This document shows, in pieces, positions 51,601 to 64,000 of a stretch of 64,000 bases of DNA (within the stretch, counting starts at the first letter, position 1; every line of letters starts with the position of its first letter). Origin of the DNA: Stenopsyche tienmushanensis (lineage: Eukaryota; Arthropoda; Insecta; Trichoptera; Stenopsychidae); contig WACJ01000043.1 of NCBI GenBank assembly GCA_008973525.1, positions 1,116,001 to 1,180,000 on the forward strand, written 5' to 3'. A model generated the notes under the pieces. The model did not search any database. It was not told the origin of the DNA and worked only from the letters and a program-made list of their open reading frames with translations. A program made the translations under genes and the position numbers.

Positions 51601-54060
51601 TCAGCACTTTTTTCCAAAGATTAAATTTCGAAGTTTTGGCTTTCAAACAATGTGTCAATATAAAAGTCATATTTTTATTAAGAAGTGATGACCATATCGC
51701 TTTACTTGGGAATTACATTTTCAACTCGTATATCGTATTACGAAATGAATACAAGGAATGCGTGTTTTGTTTATTTAAGGAAAAAGTTCCCAAAGAATTC
51801 GTTTTAAATAATTAAAATCCTAATCTAAGTACATTTTAACACTTCGAATTTCGATCGGTATCTAATTATATTTAAATTTCTCTAGGCGCGCGTTTTAAAC
51901 GATTCTGAATGTGTACGTTAACAATGATATTAAAGGCTTACATTAAGAAAGGATGAACGACCAGTTGAAATGTTTATATTATACAAGTCGATGATCTTTT
52001 TGATGTTGCCTAAGATGCGATGAAAACGTAATCACGTCCCCTTAAAGTTACAGGAAAACTCATTTACACGTGCAAAAAGAAGTTATGTGTGCTTTCATGG
52101 ATACACATTTTCACTGTTTATTTAAAAAAATGACAGTGACAAATTTTCTTATAATAGTGCTGTAATTATATACGGTTTTCGTCACACCGAAATTGTGACA
52201 CAATGAACACATCTCACGAAAGCACAGATCGCGACATCATGTCGGAAGCGTGCACACAAAATCACTATACTTAAAAATGGATTAAGCTTTTGGATAACTA
52301 GGAAAATTCCATTCGTCTGATTGAGGACGATAATAGAGACATAACCATTCGGGCGATGTGCTTCCTGCGGAAATCGTAAATAATCTATCAGGAGTACTGG
52401 TCGGTAACGAGCCAGGTTACGTACGGCTTCATCGGTGGTCGCCGGCACTGCTCGATCTTTTTATTGTCGGACTGCGAGCACCCCATACGGCACCTTAATG
52501 TATCTCATCCGTCTTCCATAGAAAAAACTGATTGGCAACGATGAAGACTCATCACCGTGGGCAGACGCCCCGCGGTCACCGCAATTACTACAAGAAACAC
52601 AAAGCCTTCGATTTCCGACGTCGTCTCACAGCGAAACAATTCAATAAATAAAGCCTTTTCCAGTCGCGAGTCGCGGTTGCACAATCCGGACGATCATGAT
52701 TTCATAACCGGGTGTAGTTCGAACACATGTTAAGGGGGTTGTCGGAGCGCGGTTAGCAGGTACACCTGAACTCGCTCGATAAACCCGACTCTATAACTTC
52801 CCACATGCAGAATAAAAAGAACAAACTCTGGAGGCATTGTTTCAGCTCCGGCACGAGGTCCCCAGGGGTCCGGCCTTTGTCGCACCGCGAGCCCCATGAC
52901 TCAAACCCCGACTGCTCCCATAGTGCAATGACGGCCGATATATAAATTTTACGGTCCAATTTCATGTAAGACCCTTGTAAGCGAGACGGGGAATTGCCCA
53001 GATACGTCTGATCCAATGCATCATTACAACCGACTGGATCATGCACTCTGTCCATCATCGTACGAATCCAGTCGCTTGGCTATTATGCGCCCGGTCGACG
53101 CATACAAATCAAAATGTATTATTCAATTTATACCGGGGAAAAAAAACGATATAGTTATGCTCGTGATTTACATCGCGTAATAGACCGCAAGATCCCACAT
53201 AATAACTCCGAGACCCTCGAGGAATTAATTCAACAATCCGGGGATTTGTAGAATTTCAATGTGTCCACAATGCGTCCGACGTGAGCGCGCGCATTTGTCA
53301 ATTCAAATGCAGAAATTGATTAATTCTCACCATTTTTGGATTCAGATCATTCTGACACTGTGCATTAAGATTTTCAACAAAATCGACGACTCTTCTTTTC
53401 AAGCGCCATTGGGTGCTAAGAGAAAATATCGTGTTTTGTGTGAAATTTTAATCTGTATGCGACATTTGAAGCGATACCGAAATAGAGGAGCATTCTCGAA
53501 ACGAATAATCACTGGTGTTGAAACGTGGACAAAAATCAAGACACCATCTGTCTGTCAGCTAATTTAATTTCTTTTTTATTTAGTCTGTGCTTTTTTTGTC
53601 GACTGACTTTCAGTCAAAATAGTGTGGGTTACAATGAATTGTGCGATGAACCCGAGATGAAACGTTCGATGGACGACGAAAGCTCGCACGAAGTGTACTT
53701 TAATTATAAAACGGAGCTGAAAGTAACGTCGCATTTGTACCAAAAATTTTAATATTTGATTTACTATTTGAAAACTAAAGGCAACGTGAAAATATGTAGG
53801 ATGGTGAACAGCATCTCAAACCAATAATTTTCAACCACATCAAAGCTTTCAACCTACTGGATATATTTTAATGGAATATATATATGATGCAACCATGACC
53901 CATATTTAAAATCCATACAATTATTACTAACACCAAATTAAAAACCGAAACAGAATATATTTTATTCAAGCATTTAAATTTTCTTTCTGCTATGGAGCAT
54001 AATATTTTTCCTACAGAGACAGACCCTATCCCTATAATGAATTGCTTGTGGCGTTGCTAT

Positions 54061-54075
54061 ATGATGATGATGATG
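54061..54075. repeat. (ATG)5 microsatellite
   Basis: Five ATG units inside AT-rich intron sequence. Confidence 0.85.
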
Positions 54076-56045
54076 ATAGTTATAAACAATTTCCATTGGG
54101 ATAATTGCAAACAGTCAAAAAGCTTCGTGAAAATTTTCAAGCAAATAAGTTTATGCATAATGGTGACTTTTATTATTACATAAAAATTAAGCTGCAGTTT
54201 TAATTAGTTATATCACTACGATTATGATGGAGGATTTTTTAAATTGGTATTTTAAGGTTTATTGTAATAAAATTATACCAATTTAACGAATAGAATTAGT
54301 TCAATTTTTTTTCGCAAATAAAGACTTTCAAAATAAAATAGCAATTGTAAGATGAGATAAATTCGGTCATGGATGTCGTGACATTGAACTAGAAGGGCTT
54401 AAAATAAACGCGTTAAAATTTTATAAGAATCTCGTCGATTGATCAAATTGAATGATGAAAATTGATCAAAGATAGTATTAATATATTTAAATAACTCCTT
54501 TTTACGAAAAAATGTAGATTGCACCCATATATCAATATAGGAATGCTTTTATTTATAGTCGATTTATATTATTCATAATTTAATTTATATGCAAGCGAAA
54601 TTAGTGTTTGACTCAAAAAATGTGGTGAATTTTGATAAATCTCTCGATATAGGTGCCCAGCCTGTGTATAAGAATACGTTGGACTTGGAGTGATTTCTAA
54701 AACATATTTCATAAAAAGTTTACTTCCAAATACAATTTGTCTCATTTGAGTCATTCTGCATTAAATCACCGACATAATGTCGAGCAAATGTATAAAATTT
54801 GTAAGGTGTCGCGACGCTCATATTGTGTAGTTTTTCAAGTTTATCACGTCGGGGTCTTCTTTCGCTATATTTAATGATCGGACAAAATATTTTGGTGACG
54901 TCGTCGAGATCTCCGGCCTCAGAAATAAATCTGTAATTGAAGCCGCGCGTTCAGCTCGACTCTCCTCGTCAGATTATCAATGCGAGTCGCCCTCATCTCT
55001 CCGGTATCATATATTTCGAGGCAATTTATCCCGAGACAGGGACCCCGAACGTTCGTCTCCGTCTCTGTCCCCCGGTCTATTTTTGTCGTCCCAGAGACGA
55101 CAGTATGTAAGTTAACGTCATGCTGTCAAAAATCCTGGCACTTCTGTGACAGTAAACACTAAATTAATTTGGCACAGCCGCACGTCGAGGAGACTCTGCT
55201 CTCTCTCTGTGCGTCCACCCGCCGAACGCGAGCTGTGTTTATTTAATTGAAGAGAAGAATAAAAAACAGTGCCAAAGTGGCCATAGGAAATATTTCTGGA
55301 TTCCCGTGTTTGATCTGATGTCTTTAGTGTGGCCTGGGATTTTCGGCGTGACGCATTTCGAAATATTTGACGTTCGTCTCTTCGCCTAAAAAATATCGAG
55401 CGACAGAGGTCACATTACGCGTTCCGTTGAATCATTCAGCTCGTGATGCAGATCGACCGATCGTCGCGATAAACTTTGAGAATCGCTGAGTGGGAATTCG
55501 AAATCGAGAATACTCGCGGATATATCGATATATCTGCGTATTATATCTGACAGGAGTCTGTGTGCGTATATGCCGTCTCTTTCGCGCGACCATCTTCAGT
55601 GCTCGATTTCCGAGTGCGACAGAGACGCACAATATGATATTCACTAATAATAATTAATAAACGCGCCTATTCGACGATATTATATCCAATCACATAATCG
55701 ACTATAAAACAAATGAATTTAATTTGCTCCAGGTTACACCTATCCTATACGCACAAACAAAGTATCATATATCGCCAATAATGTGTCTTTCATAATATTT
55801 TTTTAAGCATGAGGTGAGGGATGATGAAGGATATTTTCGTGAATTTTGGAAGCGGCTCGCCAATTGTAGAAATATGCCGTCTCCAAAAGCAGCGAGGCTG
55901 TGTGCAGAAGATGCGTATGCACGTATGCGTTTATTTGTATGCGTCCGACCGTCTGGTCGTGGAATGCAAATTGTCTCATCTCGCTCACAGCGAGTTATTT
56001 TGGACGTCGGATCTCAGTCGCCCGAGATGCACTCGCGAGAGGAGC

Positions 56046-56059
56046 AAAAAAAAAAAAAA
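56046..56059. repeat. poly(A) run of 14
   Basis: Fourteen A residues followed by A-rich sequence with C and T interruptions up to about 56071. No coding body could be recognised upstream that would make it a retrocopy tail. Confidence 0.85.
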
Positions 56060-59000
56060 CAACAAAAATAAGACGGGGAGACAGCCATCGAAAATAAATG
56101 AAAAATAAAAGGAGACACGGCACCCAAGTATTTGGTTAACCCTCGAAATAAGACTGTGTGAATCGTCGAGGAATGAATGACTGCGTCGACGCACTTATCC
56201 ATGCGTTTATTTATATCCGTGGATTTTATCCCATTTTCGATGTTGGCGCATTCCAAAATACGTCCGTAAAATTTCATAATAATTATATAAGCACCTCTGG
56301 TCCAGCGACAGATGCGAACAAGATCGTTGCTCGTTTTTGTCTCTATAAGACCTTCCGATATCTTAAATCTCGGCCGTCTTGCGACGCAACGATTCTCAAT
56401 ATTTCAGAGCGCAAATCTTCTCAACGAATCGAAATTAATAATATAAGGATTTTGTATTAAAATGAAAATAAATTCATAATAAAAAATTTGATTAATTATT
56501 CTTCCTGTGTTTGTACGATGAGAGACATGAAGCATGCTCCATTGGAGTGGTTTATATTTAATAATAGATTTTTCCTCTTTTCTATCATCTTCTCCTCTGT
56601 TATAAGTGGAATATTAAATTTAAAAAAAATGTTTATTGTATTTGATTATAAAAAAATCGATTTAGAACAATGCGTATAGTAATTTTAAATGTGAAAAATT
56701 GCCTCAGCGAAAGATAAGATGGGCTTCAATAACACATTATCTTCGTTTGTGCATATTGGCTTAGTGATTAATTCGTTGCTTTGCATAATTATGTTAAAGT
56801 TATGATTAGTCATCAAATCCGGCTTCAATTAACATTATATTTTAGCAAAGATACTTTGGGCTAAATGTTATAAATATTAAATGGTTGCAATATTTGAAGG
56901 ATAATACAGGATTTTCGTCTCGCAGTTGGAGTGTCGTCGATTAAAATACCATATAGAACCGAGATAAAGAAATAAATTCGTATTGAAGAAATAATTTCAA
57001 TTGTTTTTTGCGAGCGCGGTCCGGAGGCCGACAGACGCTTTGCACTTTTACGCAATCCGCGCGGGTGCTACGTTTCGTCCCTTTTTGTGGACATCTTCGT
57101 TCTCAGGATGCATGCGCTGGAATCCCATTGAGGAGGAAAATCCCCCGTCGGGGACCTTAAGAATTCCTCGAGGATGAAATGTGGTTTTCTCGACATTCTT
57201 CTAGGAATAGATGTCGGGCATCGGTGTTAATTATGTATTCCGAAAGTCGTCTTCCGCGGCTCGAAGTCTGCAGCTTCGATAATTTCATTAACCGCTCCGA
57301 GAAGAGGGAACACAGTCTTCAAAGTTGGCGTCTGTCATCCGACTTGACGTACAATTTGATTAATAATATATTCCCTGTCTGTTTCGGCATTCGTATGCGA
57401 CGAGGAAAGCGCGGCATTCCCGAAAAACTAAAAATGTCAACGGCGACGGGGAGAGGCCGTCGAAACGGGATCGTTCGACTTGATGAATTGTAATTGTTCG
57501 AAGATTTTTGACCTTAGATGAACCCATTGACACGAGATAAATTCAACACGTTAAATCAATTCTCATTCATAATCCACAGATTTAAAGGCCAGAAATCGCC
57601 ATTGTATCGAATTTCAACGCATATTTTTATGCAAAATTTGTCTAAAAATGTAAGTTCAAAACAGATGGCTTAACATGATGCATCAAATAGGTAAAATATG
57701 TGGGACGTGAATTACAGGTTCGACATGTAAACAACAGAAATGTCCATGTTTCGTATGGTACACCATTTATTACAATGGCCACCCATGGTCCGCGATGACT
57801 TATCGAGTCGAATTTCAATTTTAATAGATTCGGCTGTATTTATTTGTCAGGTCGATTTTTTTATCGCGGGATTTGTACCCGCGGTACTCCATCCTGCGAC
57901 ATATAAACGTGTTTTATGGTTAATTGAAATGCGTTGACCACTCGACTACCGTTCGATAAAGATAAGTGTAAATATTGATAAAATATAATACATGTGATAA
58001 TGCTCACGTTTAGGCTCGATGTCGACACATTATTTTTGTAGTATTTTTCGTGCATAATGATGATGTAATTATTGGAAAAGTCGTATATAAATCAAAGAGG
58101 TCGTAATTTCATGCCTTAGGTAATTAGAAGGATAAAAAGCGAATGTAAATCAAATATAAATTAGTCCAACACGGCGTCTTCTTAATGGTTGGAATATCTC
58201 AGTTGTCGGTGAATGGGTCGTGAATGTGGAGACAGTTAATTAATTGGGTCTTCCGAAACCTGTTTGACGGCGAAGATCCTTTCCAGCAATCATCGGCGAG
58301 GGGTTAGATAAAAAGTGTGGAGGTGTCCGGGTGATCGTCCATCTTCTTCCCCGGTGCCGGGATAAAAAGCCGGGCGCGAATCCCTCGGGTCGAGCTGGTG
58401 GCACGCGGACGGGACGCGAAGCATTCCTCGCCAGATCGGCCGGGAGCTCTCTCATTAGCACTTGCCGCATTATAATGTGACCCAGGCCGGGTTGACGATA
58501 CTCATAAATTAACGCGGACGTCACCAGAAACGGAGTCCCCAAATTCCCATCGAGATGCCCCCGTGCGCTGATCATTCCTATTCTTCTTTCGTCGGCTTCC
58601 GCAGACATTTCGTCTGTCGATATCGTTCGCAACTCTTCGCCGTCGGACCGAAATAAAGTCGTTACTTGATGAATGGCAGCACTTATAGCTTCGGGCGATC
58701 GACTTGCACATGTACGCGTTTGCATAATTAAAATTGAGTGTGTTATTTTTACTACGCCCCTGGTTACACTTCGAGTTAACTGTGCAGATACGTCATTACG
58801 TAGGGCGTTCGATACACAGTGCCAATTTCCTTATAAAATCTTAATTGATCATTTGCGGAGGGTTTTTCTGGCATGTATACCTATGACTATTCAGCATAAA
58901 TATCCCGATAGATTTCAACTCTCCTATATCCATCTCATTGTCATATCTTTGTCAATTTTTAACATTTTAATTAATTAAATTGGATATTAGCTATTTCAAA

Positions 59001-60945
59001 TTATTGATGGACATTTTCTTTAACCGGTTGTTTTGTGTTTGGATCAGCTGTTGGATCATGAATCTTTTCTCACCCGAGAAGATATTCAGTTGAACACTGC
59101 ATGCGTGCATGAATGAATTATATTTTTGCTTATTCAAGCTCTACTTTCTTCTGTATCCTTTATATATTTTTTGTATAATGTAGGTCTTCAGGTGAAGCTT
59201 GTTTTTAATGTACTGTGATTTGCGTTTCTCACTTCAGAAATTTAGAATAGTTTTCTAGGATAGTTGCTGTTCATTTCAGATCACTATTATTGCGTTTCGC
59301 GATGCTGCCAGTGCCATTAAAGTAAATGATGATATTATATATAAACATTTTGTTCAGGTTCAGATTATTAAGCTCGAGAGCAATAGCTGGTTAGTATTTG
59401 CCAGCCAAATAAAAAGCAATTATATTATTACGTTTGAATTCCAATGCGAATATCTGTTTTATTTTCAAATTAAAATAGAATGCTTTCTTCCGCTTGAAAG
59501 CAATCTAGTAAGCTCATGTTTCACCAAAGTTTACAGCATGCTGTTTTTATCAGTGTAACGGTAACTGTGAAGTTAGTAACATATGGCTTGATGGATATTG
59601 TATTGAAATCTTTATACAGAATGAAGTAATTTGAGATGATGAAAATTTTTTTAACAATACTCTATATCCATTAAACATCCCCGAATGAGACATCATACAA
59701 AATGGATTATATTTCATATTCCTATCGCGCTCCGGATTTAATCTCCCACTAATCTAATTCTTATATGTATGTTAAATTCTATAAAGTGGCTTCGACTTGA
59801 ATATAAATTGAACGCATTTGATCGGAGATAATTGCCTCCGGAATCATCTGTATTCAGACGGTTTCATCCTTGCATTTTTTTTTATTAACTTGTCCACTTG
59901 CATTTTGAATAGTCATACGTTCGGATTGCATTCACGTCAGATATGCAGACTTTGTGACCGATTCGAATCAGATATCCGACGCGTTCGGATGCAGCCAGAG
60001 ACGCAGCTCTTGTATGATGTGTTGCCTTACATAAAGTCGAAATGTCGACGTGCCACAATAATTAAGCTGACAGAAATTTTTGGCACGAGCATGACCCAAA
60101 TTGCCGATGCCAAATAACAAGCGAGACCGCTTCGTACGCGTCAATGGTTAAATTCGCTCCCGAAGATGATGGGACTCCTCTATTGGAACTTTGGCAACGA
60201 TCGCCGCACCAAATATTTACTCAAAAAAGAAGATGCAAGTACAAGTGTTCTTCTGTATATTAAAAGACAATTACTACGCGATAACGCGTCGCTTGATGGC
60301 GGTGTCGATTTATATAATTCAAATCGGAACCGATTCGAGATCTTCGTGGGGACGTAAAATCCGGAGGACGATGCCTTTAACAGTTTATGGGTGCTCTTAC
60401 ACGGGATCTGGGGGGGAAATTCATAGCGGCATAAAATTATAAAACAACCCATCGCACAATCATGAACTGTTTAGAATTACTGCCGAGACAAGACGTAAAG
60501 AAGGTAAGGTCGCCATTAAGACTTCTCCGAATTGCGTCATTTCGGTATAATACTCGTGGGAAAACTGAGGCGGTAAAAAATGTTAATGCTATCCGACTAG
60601 TTGTAACTAGAGCAGAGATCACACCAACCGAAGTACTATTTAAAACTGTACTTAACACTTACAATGCGCATTAACATATTTGTGATATGTGCGAATTATG
60701 CGACGATCAGATGATTTCTAGAACGCCAAAATAATGATTTGAACACTTAAACCAATCAAGACCTGAATAAAAGCTTCATTTTTTACGCCATGAAATCACC
60801 AAGAAAAAACTGACCGTGGCATTTTTTTAAATTTATTTATTTTCTTAATATAACTGGTATTTTAAAAACGGTTGGATATATTTATCTTAGTCTTAATGGA
60901 ACTCATTGTTTCTAATCCATGTATTAATTGCATAATTTCGGTACC

Positions 60946-60959
60946 AAAAAAAAAAAAAA
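60946..60959. repeat. poly(A) run of 14
   Basis: An isolated run of fourteen A residues in the intron; no retroposed gene is visible next to it. Confidence 0.85.
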
Positions 60960-63900
60960 TGGGTTGGATGATTCCGTCTACGGGTCATCACTATATATTA
61001 CTCTTTTTTTGTCATCAAGTGCTTGTTAAGTTGGTGTCTTTAATTAAATGGATTAGTGTCTTGCTTCTTATGAGACCGTTGGCTCGCGAATTAAATTGGC
61101 GCTTGCAATAAAGGCGAATGTTAGGTCAAGGGAAACTCAAAATAATTTATTCGTACATATATTGTACATCGAAATACTTTGTTTATAGGCAATTTGTTTG
61201 TGTTCGTTTAGGCGAAATGTAATAAGATTGATGAAATATATATCCTCAGCGTGGAGGGAAAATAATTGATGTTATTTCAAGTCTTCAACAGACAGGATTA
61301 TTTCCGTTTCCTGACAATTATCCTTTGGTCGAGAGCATTAGCGGTGCATCGCGCGTAACAAGCAAACGTTACAAATTCCAGACAAAGTGCATTCGCCGCC
61401 GAAATGCATTCGCGACACTCTTAATACGGGATTTATGAAGTCGCATGATTAATGCGCAATTTTAATTCCGGAATAAAATCTTCACACTTTCGCTCGATTA
61501 ATTACAGTGGGTCGTTTGCGACCCCGTACTGGCGTTATTGTGCAAGAGCGGCGTACCTGCGATCGGCAGATAGTAAAGCTCGAGCAATTAAATTCATTTT
61601 ATTCAATTACTGGCTCTCAACCGGTCGATGCATTTATCTTCTAAATCAGTGACGCCCAACACTTACGCTTAAATTTATGATAGGAAAAAAATGTCGGGAG
61701 TATCTCATTCACGTCGGAATAAATGGCTTTTCCCTGTTGATCGGAATCAGCGAGGATTTTACATGACGGAAGTCGAGCACGACTCAAAATTATACTTAAT
61801 GCATCAAGGATTTTATAACTAATTAAATGAAGATGTTAAGCACACACAATCAACTTTGTTTAGTGTATTTCAAATAGTAAAATTGCTTTCATATAGAACG
61901 AATTTATATATTGATATCAGATCAGCTATGGACGTTGTATTTTAAGCTCGATCTATATTTAATAATTCGGGAAGTGAAGCAACTTCATCCCTTTATTGTT
62001 ATTGTTCTTAGAAATCGATCCATGCGAATTAATTTTAACTTTGATAGAGCTTATATTTTAGTCTAATATGTTTCGAATTGATTCAACATTTTGAATAATA
62101 TTATCTCAAATATCATCCGATATATGTTCTTCGGTTATGTCTCTCGCGGACAGATGCATTTCACACATGTTCCGCATCATTCACGCCTCCTGTACCAAAA
62201 TTTTAATTTTTCCCAAGTCTTCTTGCTCACCTTTGTTTCCAGAGCGTGGCTTTTACGCTTCTTTGTCCAGAGAAATGTTTAATTTCGTCTCTTAATGACA
62301 CGGAATATCCGATGACGGCATCACGTGGAGAGATCGCTGCTTTTTCTCACATTCAGCTCGCTCGACAGATACAATAAATCGTCACCACTCTTCAAGTTTC
62401 TTCGTCCAGTCACTCTTAATAGATCCACGCGCCCGACCATATATCACGAGCCAGTTTAGATCAGGAGTACGGAACGCGTATCTCGTTTCTCACCGCGCTC
62501 AGATTGATCCAGCAAAGAAATGTAAGGATAATAGGCTCAAAAAAGTCGAAGAACAATAACGGATGTCTCGTGTATATGTAGATTCTACGATCGGGAAAAT
62601 ATATTAAAAAATTAACACAACCGGCGCTGGTCGATGCGTACAGAAAAAGCGAGCAGGTGAGTATTCATAATGTCGTCTCCGTGTTAAAGAGATCTACTAT
62701 CGGAGAACAGGTTGATGTGGAAGATGCTATACGCTTTCTTTTATTATGTACATTTTTTCTTGTGCTGCCTCGAGTCCCCGGGTAAAAGATACCTTTTGAT
62801 ATTTCCAAAGCCATTCTCACTTGGCTGGCCATGATATATTCCTCCGATTGTTCTGTTCGGAATTTATGAAGGATCAAGTTAGTCATAAGTAGTTTTTTTC
62901 CCTGTGTCCTGGTCTCCTTTTTTCTTCGGATGCGGCCTCTGGGGTATCCGCTCACTTGAGTGGAAGAAGACAAACTAATGTTTTGAATATCATTTTTTTC
63001 TCTCGTTCGTAAACAAATTTCTGAAAGGACATCCATCGCTTATACAATTATTTCGGGTGAATGCACTAACCTTATTAAATCTGCGCTCCAATATATTGCT
63101 GAATAATAGCGTCTTTTGGACGATTTAGATCGTATATTTGGACGGCGTTCAATATCGATGTACGATATATTTTTGAATTTTGCATGATTCATTTGTACTC
63201 TAGATTTAATTACAATATTTTATCTCGCTCTAATCCAAAATCGACATAGTTGGATTCAAAAACTTTATAAAAAACAGATCGTACACTTTTGCAATATTTC
63301 ATATAAATTGTTTCGCACCTTTAAATTTAAAATTGAAACCTTGCAATTTATGCGCGTGATCGATACGCGCTTTAGATTTAAAAAGTTTCGTATTATTTTT
63401 GTCGCATATTTTTGTAGCATATTTGTGAAAGATTTAAGAAAATCCAAACTTTGTTTCAGTTTTCCTGGAAGATGGTACGTTAATTCAATTATTATTACAT
63501 AATTTAATTAAATTTGTTGAAAAACATTCGGGTATCCTTCCCCGCTATAAATTCGTGCCCATTTGAGAGTTAAATATATAAAAACTTTTTTCTATGTTCA
63601 TTGTGTATTTTCTACGTTTGAAAGATCTCAGAGCGTCCTCGAGTTAGGTCCCCTAACAAGGATACCCTCGTGGAAGAAAAAAAATATAAAAATGTACACA
63701 TTGTCCAATCGCTACTTATCTATCTTATAAAATCTCTTATGCCTGTATAGATTCGACGATGCTACATTCTGTGGCCACGCTTGTCTGTAAATGTTTCTCG
63801 TTAAACAAACATCGACAACGGATAATTAAGAATCTTTTATTTTTAATCCCCCGCATAGGCGATATTTCGACGTGAATTTCGCTCGATGAATCTGATCCGA

Positions 63901-64000
63901 GGATCTGAAGAGCTGGAGATGTATTGACACACGTGGTTGATGGCTTTTGAAAATTGTTGCCATGCTGCTTTATCGTTTGACACCTGTTATGCCATTAAAG

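Larger units (their letters stand above)
30375..64000 (+). other. hth: homothorax intron (5' part), non-coding
   Basis: This stretch runs from the donor gtgagt at 30375 to the window end with no recognisable hth exon. It holds a CAC-rich repeat just after the donor, GC-stem hairpins at 31873-31901 and 32490-32509, and a decayed piggyBac-like transposase on the - strand at 41967-42622. GC-richer islands lie at about 35100-36520, 37140-37220, 42900-43660, 47690-48010, 52360-53100, 54780-55660, 57000-57500 and 58240-58720. Two adjacent hairpins lie at 50524-50583. The long AT-rich parts (about 37400-38200, 40900-42300, 44000-44700, 46700-47500, 48060-48600, 49900-50350, 53760-54780, 59000-59800, 61800-62100) show nothing else I can name. 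Confidence 0.75.

Noticed and set aside
55814..56108. Three overlapping + ORFs ending in poly-lysine
   Set aside because: Several frames are open at once and the lysine tail is the translated A14 run; no coding evidence.
1..64000. CRISPR arrays, operons or other prokaryotic systems
   Set aside because: No regularly spaced repeats, no long gene-dense strands; intron-split hth exons show the DNA is animal.

Overview
The window is a slice of an AT-rich insect genome and lies almost entirely inside one very large developmental gene, homothorax (hth), the insect orthologue of vertebrate MEIS. hth is read on the + strand. Three short coding exons can be recognised, at 16715-16765, 19622-19672 and 30186-30374. 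All are in phase 0 and all have canonical AG/GT borders. Joined, they encode 97 consecutive residues of the Meis/Hth N-terminal (MH, MEIS_N) domain and the start of the acidic/serine linker. Earlier exons (N-terminus and first half of the MH domain) and later exons (rest of the linker and the TALE homeodomain) were not found, so they probably lie outside the window. The organism is most likely a holometabolous insect. The order cannot be fixed from sequence alone.

Layout: 1-16714 is the 3' part of a long intron; 16766-19621 is a 2.9 kb intron; 19673-30185 is a 10.5 kb intron; 30375-64000 is the 5' part of an intron of at least 33.6 kb. About 99.5% of the window is therefore non-coding for hth. 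The introns hold simple repeats, GC-richer islands that resemble cis-regulatory modules, hairpins, and one decayed transposon: a frameshifted piggyBac-like transposase on the - strand at about 41967-42622.

Three things deserve attention. First, the exon/intron junction after 19672 is followed by a foldable, open-reading intron start that fits the reported ultraconserved, intron-retaining hth element of Diptera. Second, read-through of the donor after 30374 would add 25 residues and stop, giving a homeodomain-less Hth protein of the kind known in Drosophila. Third, a 0.64 kb stretch (21429-22065) carries eight TGACAG Meis/Hth core sites. One lies in a perfect Exd-Hth composite decamer, which suggests that hth may regulate itself through its own intron.

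No prokaryotic genes, CRISPR arrays, rRNA or tRNA genes were seen. Most other open frames look like chance ORFs and were not annotated.
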